64,000 bases of DNA from Streptomyces caniscabiei (GCF_014930365.1 NZ_JABXWI010000028.1:37409-101408), one strand, 5' to 3'. Shown: positions 54,014 through 62,585, counted from the stretch's first letter. Notes: generated from the letters alone by a model not told the origin. Numbers and translations: made by a program.

Positions 54014-54180
54014 CGCTCGGCCGGGTAGACCAATCCCAGCAACATCGAGATGGTGCTGTTCGCGTAGAAGGGAAGAAAGGCCTTTTGGTCACTTATGTGG
54101 CCACGCCCGCCGGAAGGCGGCGCAGTTGGCTATTACGCCCGGCACCCGAGGGTTCAAAAGAGATCGGCGAAGATAGTTGA
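54001..54180 (+). CDS. Small protein, 59 aa
   Basis: ATG 54001 lies inside the end of the copy-3 regulator gene, behind GGAAGAAAGCGGA. The product (MASVTLGRVDQSQQHRDGA...LLVTYVATPAGRRRSWLLRP) is basic and beta-rich. No family is known to me; overlap and spacing favour a real, coupled gene. Confidence 0.45.
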   Translation: MASVTLGRVDQSQQHRDGAVRVEGKKGLLVTYVATPAGRRRSWLLRPAPEGSKEIGEDS

Positions 54181-54352
54181 TAAGCCAGTCTGCCAGTTCG
54201 CACCGTCTTACGGCTCGCCGAGCCAGGCATCGATACCTTGCAAACCCCGTGTGAGGGAGCTGGTCGGGCGCCCCGGACGACTGGATCGAAGCGCGGGGAG
54301 TGCGTGTCAGCGTCGAAGGATTGCAACTTAGCGTACTCACGTGATCCTGCGA

Positions 54353-54375
54353 ATATCACCGCCGTGATATCACCC
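54353..54375. promoter_or_regulatory. GTGATATCAC operator, site 2, radical-SAM operon
   Basis: An ATATCAC-CGCC-GTGATAT inverted repeat (54353-54370) overlaps the palindrome GTGATATCAC (54364-54373), about 120 bases before the first gene of the radical-SAM operon. Bases 54355-54375 are identical, in inverted orientation, to 59752-59772. No gene is seen elsewhere in 54181-54492. Confidence 0.7.
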
Positions 54376-54492
54376 CTGAGATGTGCTCGCCCCGCAAATC
54401 CGGAGCACCCTCATCAAGGGCCCGAACTCCAGGCCTGCACAGCACTACGTCAGATCCGAAATGCGCCGCGCCAGCGACAGGAGATGAGTGCC

Positions 54493-54849
54493 ATGCCGAC
54501 ACCACGACGAAACAAGAGCGATCACCTGCTCTACGCCGACGTCGTCGATTCCAAGCAGAAGGCCGGAGTCTGGATGGGCGAGCGTGACGCCTTCCAGGCC
54601 AAGCAGGCCGAGATCCTGGAAGCGGTGAAGGATCAGGCAGACTGGGTGCCGATCGAGAACGCCATCCTGGTGGTCAGCACCGAGCCCGCCGGCATCACGG
54701 TCATCGCCCCGAACCCGACCCTCCCCGGCGTGATCGTCCTCGCCGACGGAGGCTCGCCGGAGGCCTCAGCACAGCTGCAGGCCGCCGGCGAGGAGCTCGT
54801 CCGCAAGGTCATGGCCGAGCGCGGCATCCTCGAAGAGGAAGCCGCGTAA
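54493..54849 (+). CDS. 118-aa first gene of the radical-SAM operon
   Basis: ATG 54493 has GGAG nine bases upstream (an ATG at 54484 is too close to it). The acidic protein has no Cys: MPTPRRNKSDHLLYADVVDS..., KQAEILEAVKDQADW, ILVVSTEPAGITVIAPN, ending VMAERGILEEEAA. Six bases separate it from the SPASM-type radical-SAM gene. It could be the substrate (precursor) or a carrier/recognition protein for the two radical-SAM enzymes. The family is unknown to me. Confidence 0.65.
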   Translation: MPTPRRNKSDHLLYADVVDSKQKAGVWMGERDAFQAKQAEILEAVKDQADWVPIENAILVVSTEPAGITVIAPNPTLPGVIVLADGGSPEASAQLQAAGEELVRKVMAERGILEEEAA

Positions 54850-54854
54850 CACAG

Positions 54855-56156
54855 GTGGTCACCTCACAGCTCCTGTGGGGGAAGTACATCCAGTACGTCC
54901 GGGACGGCGAGGGCGCCCTCCTCGACCCGGTCACGCTGGACAGTGTGTACCTCGACCGCGGGGAGGTCACCGACCTCTCCGCGGTTCCCCCGACCGCGAC
55001 CCACAAAGCTCTCGCCGAGCTCGGCTTCACGCAGGACAGCCCTCGCGCTGATCAGCGTGAAGCACTCCGCAACCGGCTCCACCAACTCGACCTGGATCCC
55101 GTCCCCGTACGGATCAGCGGCCTGCGCGTCGTCCTCACCGACGCCTGCAACATGAAGTGCAGCTACTGCTTCGTCGAGACCAACACCGGCAAGCCGGACA
55201 TGACCGAGCAAGAAATCTCCGACGGCCTGACCTACCTCTTCGAGACGAACGCCGGCCACGACGAGGTGGCCATCCAGTGGTTCGGTGGCGAACCGACGAC
55301 CCGGTTCGACCTGATGCAGTACGGGGACACCCTCGCGGACTCCCTCGCCGCGCAGTACGACGTCAAGCGGGTCCGCCGAACGGTCGTCACCAACGGGGCC
55401 CGCATCACCGACGCCATGATCGACCACTTCGCCCGCTACGAGTACGGCGTCGGAATCTCCATCGACGGACCGCCCGCCATCAACTCCGAGAACCGCCGGC
55501 TCCTGGGCGGGCAGGCGGCCGACGACCGGATCCGACGCAACGTCCGCAGGCTCCTCGACGCAGGCGGCATCCACGTGGGATGCAACCTCACCCCCACAAC
55601 CGCGAACATCGGCCGCCTCGCCGAAACCGTCAGCTGGATCATCGACGACCTCGGGTTGAAGTTCATCTACGCCAACACCCCGATACCCACCAGCGGACGC
55701 TGGACGGTCGAGGGCAGGGAGCTGGCCAAGGAGCTGTACCAAGCACGCCTCGTCGCCCTCGGGCGCGGCGGGATGATGTTCTCCGTCCTCGACCGGGCGT
55801 TCCAGGCCCTCGACCGGCGCCGCCCCATGCTCTTCGACCACATCCAGAGCGACCGGACCCTGAATGTCGCCCTACTACCCGGCAACCGGGTCAGCCTCTG
55901 CGACATCAACTTCACCGCACCCACCTTCCTGCACACGCTCGACGAGTTGCGAGCGGACCCGAACCTGCTGGGCGGCATCGCGAAGAACGTCGCCCCGATC
56001 CCCGAATGCGGTCAGTGCCCTGCCCTCGCGATCTGCGGGGGGCCCTCACGCAACGAACAACTCCTCATCCGCGGAGACCGGCCGGACCCGCAGATGTGCG
56101 ACTTCTACGCGAGCACCGTGGAGATCGCCGTATGGGACAGCACGGGGGTGCAGTGA
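54855..56156 (+). CDS. Radical SAM/SPASM peptide-modifying enzyme
   Basis: A 433-aa protein from GTG 54855. The SAM cluster motif is LTDACNMKCSYCFVE (C-x3-C-x2-C, about 100-108), followed by IQWFGGEPTT and GVGISIDGPPAIN. The SPASM-like end has CDINF, then ECGQCPALAICGGPS and MCDFYAS, binding auxiliary Fe-S clusters. This is the anSME-like plan used to oxidise or crosslink side chains in peptides or proteins. GTGA overlap with the second radical-SAM gene. Confidence 0.9.
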   Translation: MVTSQLLWGKYIQYVRDGEGALLDPVTLDSVYLDRGEVTDLSAVPPTATHKALAELGFTQDSPRADQREALRNRLHQLDLDPVPVRISGLRVVLTDACNMKCSYCFVETNTGKPDMTEQEISDGLTYLFETNAGHDEVAIQWFGGEPTTRFDLMQYGDTLADSLAAQYDVKRVRRTVVTNGARITDAMIDHFARYEYGVGISIDGPPAINSENRRLLGGQAADDRIRRNVRRLLDAGGIHVGCNLTPTTANIGRLAETVSWIIDDLGLKFIYANTPIPTSGRWTVEGRELAKELYQARLVALGRGGMMFSVLDRAFQALDRRRPMLFDHIQSDRTLNVALLPGNRVSLCDINFTAPTFLHTLDELRADPNLLGGIAKNVAPIPECGQCPALAICGGPSRNEQLLIRGDRPDPQMCDFYASTVEIAVWDSTGVQ

Positions 56157-57058
56157 ACACCGTTACCCAGCCCGAGCGCCCGCCCGCGTTAACCCGGCAG
56201 CGGTTCCGCTCCGCACTCATCAGCACCGCTGGCCACTGCAAGATCGCCTGCGGATTCTGCTTCCGAGCCGACCGGGCCCACGGCTTCCTCGACATCGCCA
56301 CCTACACCCGGGCACTGTCCCGGCTGAGGGAGACCGGCGTCGAGGCGATCTGCCTGACCGGCGGCGAACCCACTCACCACCCCCAACTCCGCCAGCTCGT
56401 ACGGCTCGCCCACCAGTTCGGGATTCCCGTGTCGACAGTCACCTCGGCCCGAGACCCCGACGACGTCGACCGGTTGGCCGACATCGCGCGCCTGCTCGCG
56501 AACGTCACCGTGTCCGCCGACTCGGCCGGTGCCATGGCACTCGGGCGCACCACCCGGTCCGTGGCGTCGGCGATCACGACGCTCGAGCAGGTCCCCACGG
56601 CAGAGAGAGTTCTCCACCTCACGTACTGGAAACTCACAGCCCAGGAGTGCCACGACGTCTACGAGCGCATCCACAAGTCAGGAGTCCAGATCCAGCTCAG
56701 CCCGGTGGCACTCGACGACACGGCACGACAGCGCGCCGGCTTCACCTTCTACAACTACCTGGCCCAGCAGCGCGAGGACGCCGACCTTCTCGGACGCTAC
56801 TTCCAGCTCACCCCTCGGTTCCAGGAGTACCTCACCGCGCTGCGAGCCATGCACCTGTACCCCGAGCGACGGCCATCCTGCGCGTCCGCGACGCTGTACG
56901 TGTCCGCAAGCGGCGAGATCCGCCGCTGCCCCTACGGCAAAACGGGGGTGAGCGTCCGCGCGCCCCGCGCGGAGATCAGTCGCTTTCTCCACGCCGAACC
57001 GCAGGACCGGACCACCCCAGACTGCGCGGCCATCTGCCGCGCCGACGACACCCCGTGA
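56153..57058 (+). CDS. Second radical SAM enzyme of the operon
   Basis: GTG 56153 overlaps the upstream stop (GTGA); 301 aa. Cluster motif STAGHCKIACGFCFRAD (C-x3-C-x2-C, about 29-36), GEAICLTGGEPTH-type GGE motif, VTVSADSAGAM. The later Cys (RPSCASATLYVSASGEIRRCPYG; TPDCAAICRADD) suggest a short SPASM/twitch cluster. Its pairing with the longer radical-SAM enzyme implies two steps on one substrate. Confidence 0.85.
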   Translation: MNTVTQPERPPALTRQRFRSALISTAGHCKIACGFCFRADRAHGFLDIATYTRALSRLRETGVEAICLTGGEPTHHPQLRQLVRLAHQFGIPVSTVTSARDPDDVDRLADIARLLANVTVSADSAGAMALGRTTRSVASAITTLEQVPTAERVLHLTYWKLTAQECHDVYERIHKSGVQIQLSPVALDDTARQRAGFTFYNYLAQQREDADLLGRYFQLTPRFQEYLTALRAMHLYPERRPSCASATLYVSASGEIRRCPYGKTGVSVRAPRAEISRFLHAEPQDRTTPDCAAICRADDTP

Positions 57059-57065
57059 GTGGACG

Positions 57066-57851
57066 ATGACGACCCCAGTCACCACACCAGAAGAGTTCAT
57101 CGAACGGTGGCGGATCCCTCCCAACAAGCGCGTCAGCAACGCCCTCACCCCCACCGGCTTCAGCTTTCCGCCCGCCCTTCACGTCCTCGACGCCGTCCGG
57201 CGGGACGAGGAAGTGCGCTTCACCATCCTCGGAGACGAGGACTGGTCCGTACGCATGGACCGTACGTCGGCCTTCCGCACAGCCCCGGTCGAAGAAGTGG
57301 CCACGTGGACGTTCCGCCTCGTCCACTTCAACCTCACCCGCTTCTACGACGGACTCCTCAGCGGATTCCAAGAGCAGGTCATGGTCCCCTGGCGAACCCG
57401 GCTGTCGAGTTGGGGGTTCACATGGCAACGGTGCGCGCCGCTGCTGTTCATCTCCACGGGCGGTGCCTCATCGACGTATCACAACGACAACTCGCACGGG
57501 CTCGTGTGGCAGGTCGAGGGCACGAAGACCTTCCACAGCTACAGGAACCCCGACAAGCACCTCACGGCCGAGGCCGCTGTGGTGGGCGAGACCACCGCAG
57601 AGGATCCGCCCGAACACGACCCGGCTGACCGCGAGTCCTTACGGATGGGGCCCGGTGACCGACTGTGGAGCCACGCCCTGACCCCGCACTGGGTGACCAC
57701 CGATTCCTCGCTCGCGATGAGCGTCACCCTCTCCCACGGCGGCCTGTGCCACCAAGGCCGCTTCGCCGAACGTGAATTGGCACTCCGCGCCTACTGGGAC
57801 CAGCACCCCGACGAGGCGTGGAAGCTCGATCTGCGAAACGTTCGCTACTGA
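57066..57851 (+). CDS. JmjC/cupin-like Fe(II)-2OG oxygenase
   Basis: A 261-aa protein seven bases after the second radical-SAM gene. The metal triad is visible in STYHNDNSHGLVWQVEGTKT (H-x-D) and RLWSHALTPHWV (distal His). VQG-like beta strands and a final SVTLSHGG are usual for JmjC-like hydroxylases. It probably hydroxylates the product of the radical-SAM enzymes or the same peptide. It closes the operon before a strong terminator. Confidence 0.8.
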   Translation: MTTPVTTPEEFIERWRIPPNKRVSNALTPTGFSFPPALHVLDAVRRDEEVRFTILGDEDWSVRMDRTSAFRTAPVEEVATWTFRLVHFNLTRFYDGLLSGFQEQVMVPWRTRLSSWGFTWQRCAPLLFISTGGASSTYHNDNSHGLVWQVEGTKTFHSYRNPDKHLTAEAAVVGETTAEDPPEHDPADRESLRMGPGDRLWSHALTPHWVTTDSSLAMSVTLSHGGLCHQGRFAERELALRAYWDQHPDEAWKLDLRNVRY

Positions 57852-57855
57852 CCAG

Positions 57856-57897
57856 GCCGGGGCCGCTGCACCCTCCAAAGGGTGCAGCGGCCCCGGC
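57856..57897. terminator. 19-bp bidirectional terminator
   Basis: A perfect 19-bp stem (57856-57874 with 57879-57897; core GCCGCTGCACCCT) and a CCAA loop lie between the oxygenase stop and the stop of the convergent AspRS gene, so it serves both. Confidence 0.9.
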
Positions 57898-57908
57898 TCT
57901 TGGCGTGA

Positions 57909-59231
57909 CTACGGGGTGAGCCGGTTCGGGCCACGGAACAGGAACGTGGCCTCCCGAATCGAGTCGAGGCCGAGCATCACCATCAGGACCCGCCCGAGCC
58001 CCATGCCCAGACCGCCGTGCGGCGGGCATCCGTACCGGAAGGCGTTCAGGTAGTCCTGCATCGGCTCGGTGCTCATCCCCTTCTCCGCAGCCTGTTTCAA
58101 GAGCACGTCGTAGCGGTGCTCACGCTGCGCACCGGTGGTGACCTCCAGCCCCTTCCACAGCAGGTCGAAGCTGAGCGTCACACCCGGGTCGTCCGTCGGC
58201 CGCATGTGGTAGAAGGGCCGGATGCTCGTCGGATAGTGGGTGACGAACACCCACTCATGCCCTGTCTGTTCCTTGATGTACGAGGCGATCCCACGCTCGC
58301 CCTCTGGGTCCAGGTCCTCTTTCACGCCGACCGGGTCCCATCCCTTGGCCCGCAGGATCTCCTGCGTCTCAGCCATCGTGAGCCGCGGGAACGGCGTCAT
58401 CGGTACCGTCACTTCGACACCGAACGTCTCCTGGATCGCCTCACCGTGTGCGTCGGCGACCTTGGCGATGGCATGTGCGAGCATCCGCTCCTCGAACGCC
58501 ATCACGTCCTCGACTCCGTCGATCCACGCCAACTCCACGTCCACACCAGTGAATTCGGTGGCATGCCGGGAGGTGAACGACGGCTCAGCGCGGAAGACGG
58601 GCCCGATCTCGAAGACCTTGTCGACACCCGCCGAGATCGCCATCTGCTTGAAGAACTGCGGCGACTGAGCCAGGTAGGCGGAGCGGTCGAAGTAGCCGAG
58701 CTTGAACACCTCAGCGCCTGACTCCGAGGCGGTGCCCATCAGCTTCGGGGTGTGCATCTCCGTGCACCCCTGCCCGTACGCGTACTCCCGCATCCCTTGC
58801 TCGAGTGTGGTCTGCACAGCGAACAGCAGCTGCGCCTGGGGCCGGCGCCGCACGTCGAGGAACCGCCAGTCCAGGCGGTGTTCGAGTCCGGTCTGCTCGT
58901 CGATGGGTAGCGGAGTCTCTGCCCGGTTCAGTACCTCGACCGATTCCGGGATGATCTCCAGGCCACCGAGCTTCACGATCGGATTGTCGACCACGCGACC
59001 GGTGATCCGGACTGCGGACTCCGGCGTCAGCCCCTCCAGCGCGGTCTCAACCTCGTCGCCTTCGCCGCCGCGTTTGTGAGTGACCTGCACCATGCCGGTG
59101 TGGTCGCGTACGACGACGAACTGCATCTTGCGCTGCAGGCGGAGCGTGTTCACCCAGCCCGACACAGAAACGGTCTGCCCGACATGTTCTCGCAGGCCAG
59201 ACACCAGTACACGGCTAGTCATGTGGATCAT
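57909..59231 (-). CDS. aspS: Aspartyl-tRNA synthetase, archaeal-type second copy
   Basis: ATG 59231 lies 5-6 bases after GGAGGG; 440 aa. An N-terminal OB-fold anticodon domain (VSGWVNTLRLQRKMQFVVVRD) is followed by a class II core: motif 2 PVFRAEPSFTSRHATEFTGVDVE and motif 3 PHGGLGMGLGRVLMVMLGL. At 440 aa it lacks the GAD insertion of bacterial AspRS (about 590 aa), so it is the short, often non-discriminating type. A T-box precedes it. It may be a duplicate that protects against an AspRS inhibitor (inference). Confidence 0.9.
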   Translation of the reverse strand: MIHMTSRVLVSGLREHVGQTVSVSGWVNTLRLQRKMQFVVVRDHTGMVQVTHKRGGEGDEVETALEGLTPESAVRITGRVVDNPIVKLGGLEIIPESVEVLNRAETPLPIDEQTGLEHRLDWRFLDVRRRPQAQLLFAVQTTLEQGMREYAYGQGCTEMHTPKLMGTASESGAEVFKLGYFDRSAYLAQSPQFFKQMAISAGVDKVFEIGPVFRAEPSFTSRHATEFTGVDVELAWIDGVEDVMAFEERMLAHAIAKVADAHGEAIQETFGVEVTVPMTPFPRLTMAETQEILRAKGWDPVGVKEDLDPEGERGIASYIKEQTGHEWVFVTHYPTSIRPFYHMRPTDDPGVTLSFDLLWKGLEVTTGAQREHRYDVLLKQAAEKGMSTEPMQDYLNAFRYGCPPHGGLGMGLGRVLMVMLGLDSIREATFLFRGPNRLTP

Positions 59232-59236
59232 CGCAG

Positions 59237-59500
59237 CCCTCCAAAGGGCGTCGTCATGATCCCTTGGGGGCGCGGACGAGAAGGGTACTCGCGGTGCCAC
59301 CGCGCCTTTACCGCAGCTCAGAGAGCCACGGCCTCATTCATGCCCGATGACGGGGGCCGGCCGGCGGGGCATTGGGCCTTCAACGAGGCCGTTCCTCCCC
59401 GCGCTCAGGAGGGTCTTCACCTTGGGACGCAAGACCGCCTTCCCAGCTACCGGCGGCTCTCTCTGCTCGCGTGATCCCGCGGCTACTCGTCTCCTTCAAC
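59237..59500 (-). promoter_or_regulatory. T-box riboswitch leader of aspS, GAC specifier
   Basis: On the minus strand the leader has GAAGGAGACGAGTAGCC (Stem I base with AGTA, 59481-59488) and AGAGAG (about 59456-59463). A specifier loop GTGAA-GAC-C follows (specifier GAC at 59413-59415, codon for Asp). The T-box sequence GGTGGCACCGCG is at 59290-59301. A small hairpin (GCCCT/AGGGC) covers the GGAGGG ribosome site at 59237-59242, so control of translation is likely. Uncharged tRNA-Asp would turn expression on. Confidence 0.85.
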
Positions 59501-59751
59501 GCGTTGCTGTTGAGCATAGCGGGGCGGGCAGGGATGCGACAGCAAGATCGCGTCAACGAGCGGCCTGTCGGAGCAGCGTGCGGCCGTAATGACGGTCAAC
59601 CGCCATCCAGATCTTCAGAGTCCCCTGCCCCAAGCCCTCGTCACGTATCAGATCCGGACGCCCTCAACGAGATACCCGGCAGGCCACGCTCTCTCTCCGC
59701 AGAGCCCGACTGCGCGAGAGGATTCACCTCCCTTTCACCACCGTATTTCTT

Positions 59752-59773
59752 GGGTGATATCACGGCGGTGATT
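59752..59773. promoter_or_regulatory. GTGATATCAC operator, site 3, RlmN-like gene
   Basis: GTGATATCAC at 59754-59763 with a flanking GGCG-GTGAT half-site; 21 bp identical to site 2 in inverted orientation. It lies in AT-richer DNA 212 bases before the RlmN-like gene. No gene is seen in 59501-59984. Confidence 0.7.
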
Positions 59774-59984
59774 TTTGGTCGACGCGATCGTGTTTTACGC
59801 TGCTTTGGCCAGGTCCTCGCATCGATTTGACCCACCCAAAGAATAGAAGAATTTTCGTCGCCTGCTTTCGCAACAGAGAGTCCATGCATTCACGAGCAAT
59901 AGACGCATGTGAACACCAGTCACGAGCTATCGTCCCGTTTCCCACCGACCCTGCACGAGTAACTCCTGGAAAGGAACTCCTTCG

Positions 59985-60893
59985 ATGGAAGGAATATCCA
60001 CGCCCGGAATTTCGGTCGAGGTCGTCTCAACTCTGCCATCGAAAGCACCCGACCGCAGCATCAAGCACGTCTTCAAAACGTCAGACATGGCTACCTTCGA
60101 AGCCGTGCAACTCTGGGAGGGAGAGCACCAAGCCTATTCGGTGTGCATGTCGGCCCAGGCGGGTTGCAGGTACGGCTGCGCGCATTGCGCCACCACCTTC
60201 GCGCGGACTCCTTTTGTTCGAAATCTGCACGCGGAAGAGATTACCTCTGCAGTAGGACAGCTGGAGCAACAGGTAGGCACTCAGCAAGGCCCCCTCATCT
60301 GGGTCGACTTCGCCGGAGTCGGTGACGCTGCCGCCAACTGGAACCACGTCACCACCGCCGCGAAAACGATCGTCGACCAGGAAATGGCTCGGCAGGTGAA
60401 GGTAACCAGCATCGCCCCGCAGGCTTGGGTGCGAAATCTCCTGAAGCCCAAGGCCTGGCTCCCGGATCGCCTCATGTTCTCGCTGCACGGCGCCAACGCC
60501 GCTCAGCGCAGGGTGGTCATCCCCCGCGCGGACGATCCTTCAACCGTCTTGCCGCTGTGGGCAGCTGTTGCTGAACTGCGCCCGGTGGTGCTGAACTACG
60601 TTCTCTGCGAGCACAACACGCGGCCCGATGACGAAGCGGCGCTGACCGAGCTGCTCGCTCCCTACGCCGGAGGCTTTCTCATACTGAGGCTCTCCAGCTT
60701 CAATCCCGTGCACGGCAGCCCGCTGCTCCCAAGCTCGAGGGAAGAGGAATTCATCGCCGCACTCTCCAGAGATTTGACCGGTTGGACGGTGTCCCACCAC
60801 TTGTCTGCCGGCAGGGAGACGGCCGCTGCCTGCGGGCAGCTTCGGGCAGAGATCCTGGATCTCGCTCCGCCGACCAAACGCCCAGGGCTCTGA
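59985..60893 (+). CDS. Short RlmN/Cfr-like radical SAM methyltransferase
   Basis: ATG 59985 behind GGAAAGGAA; 302 aa against about 350-370 for RlmN. Visible are VCMSAQAGCRYGCAHCATT (radical-SAM C-x3-C-x2-C within the RlmN context), MFSLHGANAAQRRVVIPR, SSFNPVHGSPL and RETAAACGQLRAE, which holds the methyl-carrying Cys of class A enzymes. The N-terminal RNA-binding domain is nearly absent. It may methylate another RNA or a peptide, or give ribosomal resistance like Cfr (inference). Confidence 0.85.
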   Translation: MEGISTPGISVEVVSTLPSKAPDRSIKHVFKTSDMATFEAVQLWEGEHQAYSVCMSAQAGCRYGCAHCATTFARTPFVRNLHAEEITSAVGQLEQQVGTQQGPLIWVDFAGVGDAAANWNHVTTAAKTIVDQEMARQVKVTSIAPQAWVRNLLKPKAWLPDRLMFSLHGANAAQRRVVIPRADDPSTVLPLWAAVAELRPVVLNYVLCEHNTRPDDEAALTELLAPYAGGFLILRLSSFNPVHGSPLLPSSREEEFIAALSRDLTGWTVSHHLSAGRETAAACGQLRAEILDLAPPTKRPGL

Positions 60894-60971
60894 CGACGAC
60901 GCACGAGCACCTGGGCGAACTCCCCCAGTAGCCACACCCAGGCCTGCCGTAGCCGGCCCTGGTGAAGAGCT

Positions 60972-61010
60972 GCCCTGCCCTCCGGCCTCCCCGTAGCCGG
61001 AGGGCAGGGC
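60972..61010 (+). terminator. Hairpin terminator after the RlmN-like gene
   Basis: GCCCTGCCCTCCGGC (60972-60986) pairs perfectly with 60996-61010 around a 9-base loop; an outer GGTGAA/TTCACC pair extends it. It lies 79 bases past the stop. Confidence 0.8.
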
Positions 61011-61039
61011 TTCACCACGACCTGCGTCAGGATGCTTCT

Positions 61040-61313
61040 GGCTCAACGATGCGGGACGGCGCTGCCAGGAACCGCCCGGGATCCACTCCCGCAGAACCTC
61101 GGGTACCGCCACGGTGCCGTCGGCCTGCTGACGTTGCTAGAGGAGCCCAGGCACGAGACGGTTCGTGGCCAGGCCGTAGGCGTTCAGCGTGTGAACGAAC
61201 GCCATCCGACCCTGCCGGGGGCGGTAGCAGCTGTCGCCGGCGTTCGACACGTGGAAGACCGGCCGCCGACCCTCCACACGCTTCGCCGTCGCCTTGTGAG
61301 GCAGAGACGGCAT
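61040..61313 (-). pseudogene. Seryl-tRNA synthetase C-terminal remnant
   Basis: From 61313 down the frame reads FHVSNAGDSC, then RMAFVHTLNAYGLATNRLVPGLL, an in-frame TAG at 61137-61139, and QRQQADGTVAVPEVLREWIPGG. SerRS ends read '...HTLNGTGLA.GR.L.A.LEN.QQ.DG.V.VPEVL.P...', so the TAG replaces a Glu codon (GAG to TAG). The N-terminal and catalytic parts are missing. It is a decayed extra SerRS near the duplicate AspRS. The remaining bases of 61011-61361 hold no gene. Confidence 0.7.
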
Positions 61314-61361
61314 GGTGAATCTCGCTGGCGGCCACGTGGCCGTTGGCCTCACGCTTGCGGA

Positions 61362-62345
61362 ATGCCGATCGTCATCACCCCGAGGCCGCCGTACCACTCC
61401 ACTGCCGTACGCCCCCAGTGGAACGACCTGCCCCAGCGTGTCCGCGAACTCATCGCCCGACGACTCGGGGGCAGCGTGGCCGCCCGACCGAGTGCCGGAA
61501 GCGGCTTCACCCAAGGGTTTGCCAGCGTGATCACCGGAACGGGCGGCACCCAGTTCGTCAAAGCCGTCAACAGCGCAGACTTTGCCTACATCGCCGACTG
61601 CTACCGGCGAGAAGCCGAGGTCAACCAGGCCCTGCCCCAGGCGGTACCAGCGCCTCGACACCGGTGGAGTGAGAAACTGGATGGATGGGTGATCCTCGGG
61701 TTCGACGCCGTCGACAGCGGCCGTATGCCCAGCTCGCCGTGGAGGACCGAAGAGCTCGCAGCCAGCCTCGACGCGTACGCGACCGCAGCCGAGGCGCTGT
61801 CCACACCACCCGCTGCATTCCAGCAGGTCGGCCTGCAACCAGTCGGCGAAGATGGTGACTTCGACGACTGGCGGCTACTCGCCGCCGGCGCCACAAGCGC
61901 CACGGTCCTCCCCACATGGGTCCCGACAGGCCGACTGGCCCCCCTGGCCGAGCTGGAATCCCAGTGGCGGCAAGCCGTCGCTGGCGACGCAGTCCTCCAC
62001 CACGACCTCCGCCAGGACAACATCCTCGTCGACGCCAATGGCAGTGCGTGGATCTGCGACTGGAACTGGCCTTGCCTTGGCGCTAGTTGGTTCGACCTCG
62101 TACTCCTCCTGGCCACAGCACACGCTGATGGCCACGACGCCACCACTGTGTTCAGGAATCACCCCACAGCTCGCGGAGTCGACAACGGTCAACTCGATGC
62201 CGCTCTGGCCGCGCTCTCGGGCTTCTTCCTGGTCTCCGGTTCACAGCCCCCAGCCGATTGGTCGCCGTACCTGCGTCAGCACCAGACGTGGTGCGGAGAG
62301 GTCACGCTGCGATGGCTGGCGGCCCGGCGCAAGTGGCTGCTATGA
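61362..62345 (+). CDS. APH-fold phosphotransferase D
   Basis: ATG 61362 is chosen because coding character begins there; the frame is open to 61032 across the SerRS remnant. 327 aa. N-lobe SGFTQGFASVITGTGGTQFVKAVN (Gly-rich loop and ATP Lys); catalytic loop AVLHHDLRQDNILVD (H-x-D-x4-N); metal motif WICDWNWPCLGASWFDL. This is a typical Streptomyces APH family kinase with unknown substrate. It is the fourth APH-fold gene in the window. Confidence 0.8.
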   Translation: MPIVITPRPPYHSTAVRPQWNDLPQRVRELIARRLGGSVAARPSAGSGFTQGFASVITGTGGTQFVKAVNSADFAYIADCYRREAEVNQALPQAVPAPRHRWSEKLDGWVILGFDAVDSGRMPSSPWRTEELAASLDAYATAAEALSTPPAAFQQVGLQPVGEDGDFDDWRLLAAGATSATVLPTWVPTGRLAPLAELESQWRQAVAGDAVLHHDLRQDNILVDANGSAWICDWNWPCLGASWFDLVLLLATAHADGHDATTVFRNHPTARGVDNGQLDAALAALSGFFLVSGSQPPADWSPYLRQHQTWCGEVTLRWLAARRKWLL

Positions 62346-62585
62346 CACAACCAACTGATCAACCTGGCACACCAATCGTCTGACGAAAGCGGGGGTCGAG
62401 TCAGCACCAGAGCCCATCCCACTGCCGCCCATGCCGAACACGGCCGACGACGTGCTCCCGGAGGACGATCGACGGCAGCAGATGGTGCCCGATCTTGTTG
62501 AAATGGCCTCACGCGACAACCGAATATGGGACCTGCGGCCACGTGGTTCCGCGAGTTTTGTTCCCGAAGAGGGGTTCTTCGATTC

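Noticed and set aside
54493..54849. Naming the 118-aa protein as a RiPP precursor
   Set aside because: It has no double-Gly, repeated core or Cys/aromatic core motif; only its position in the operon suggests this, so it is left as an open possibility.
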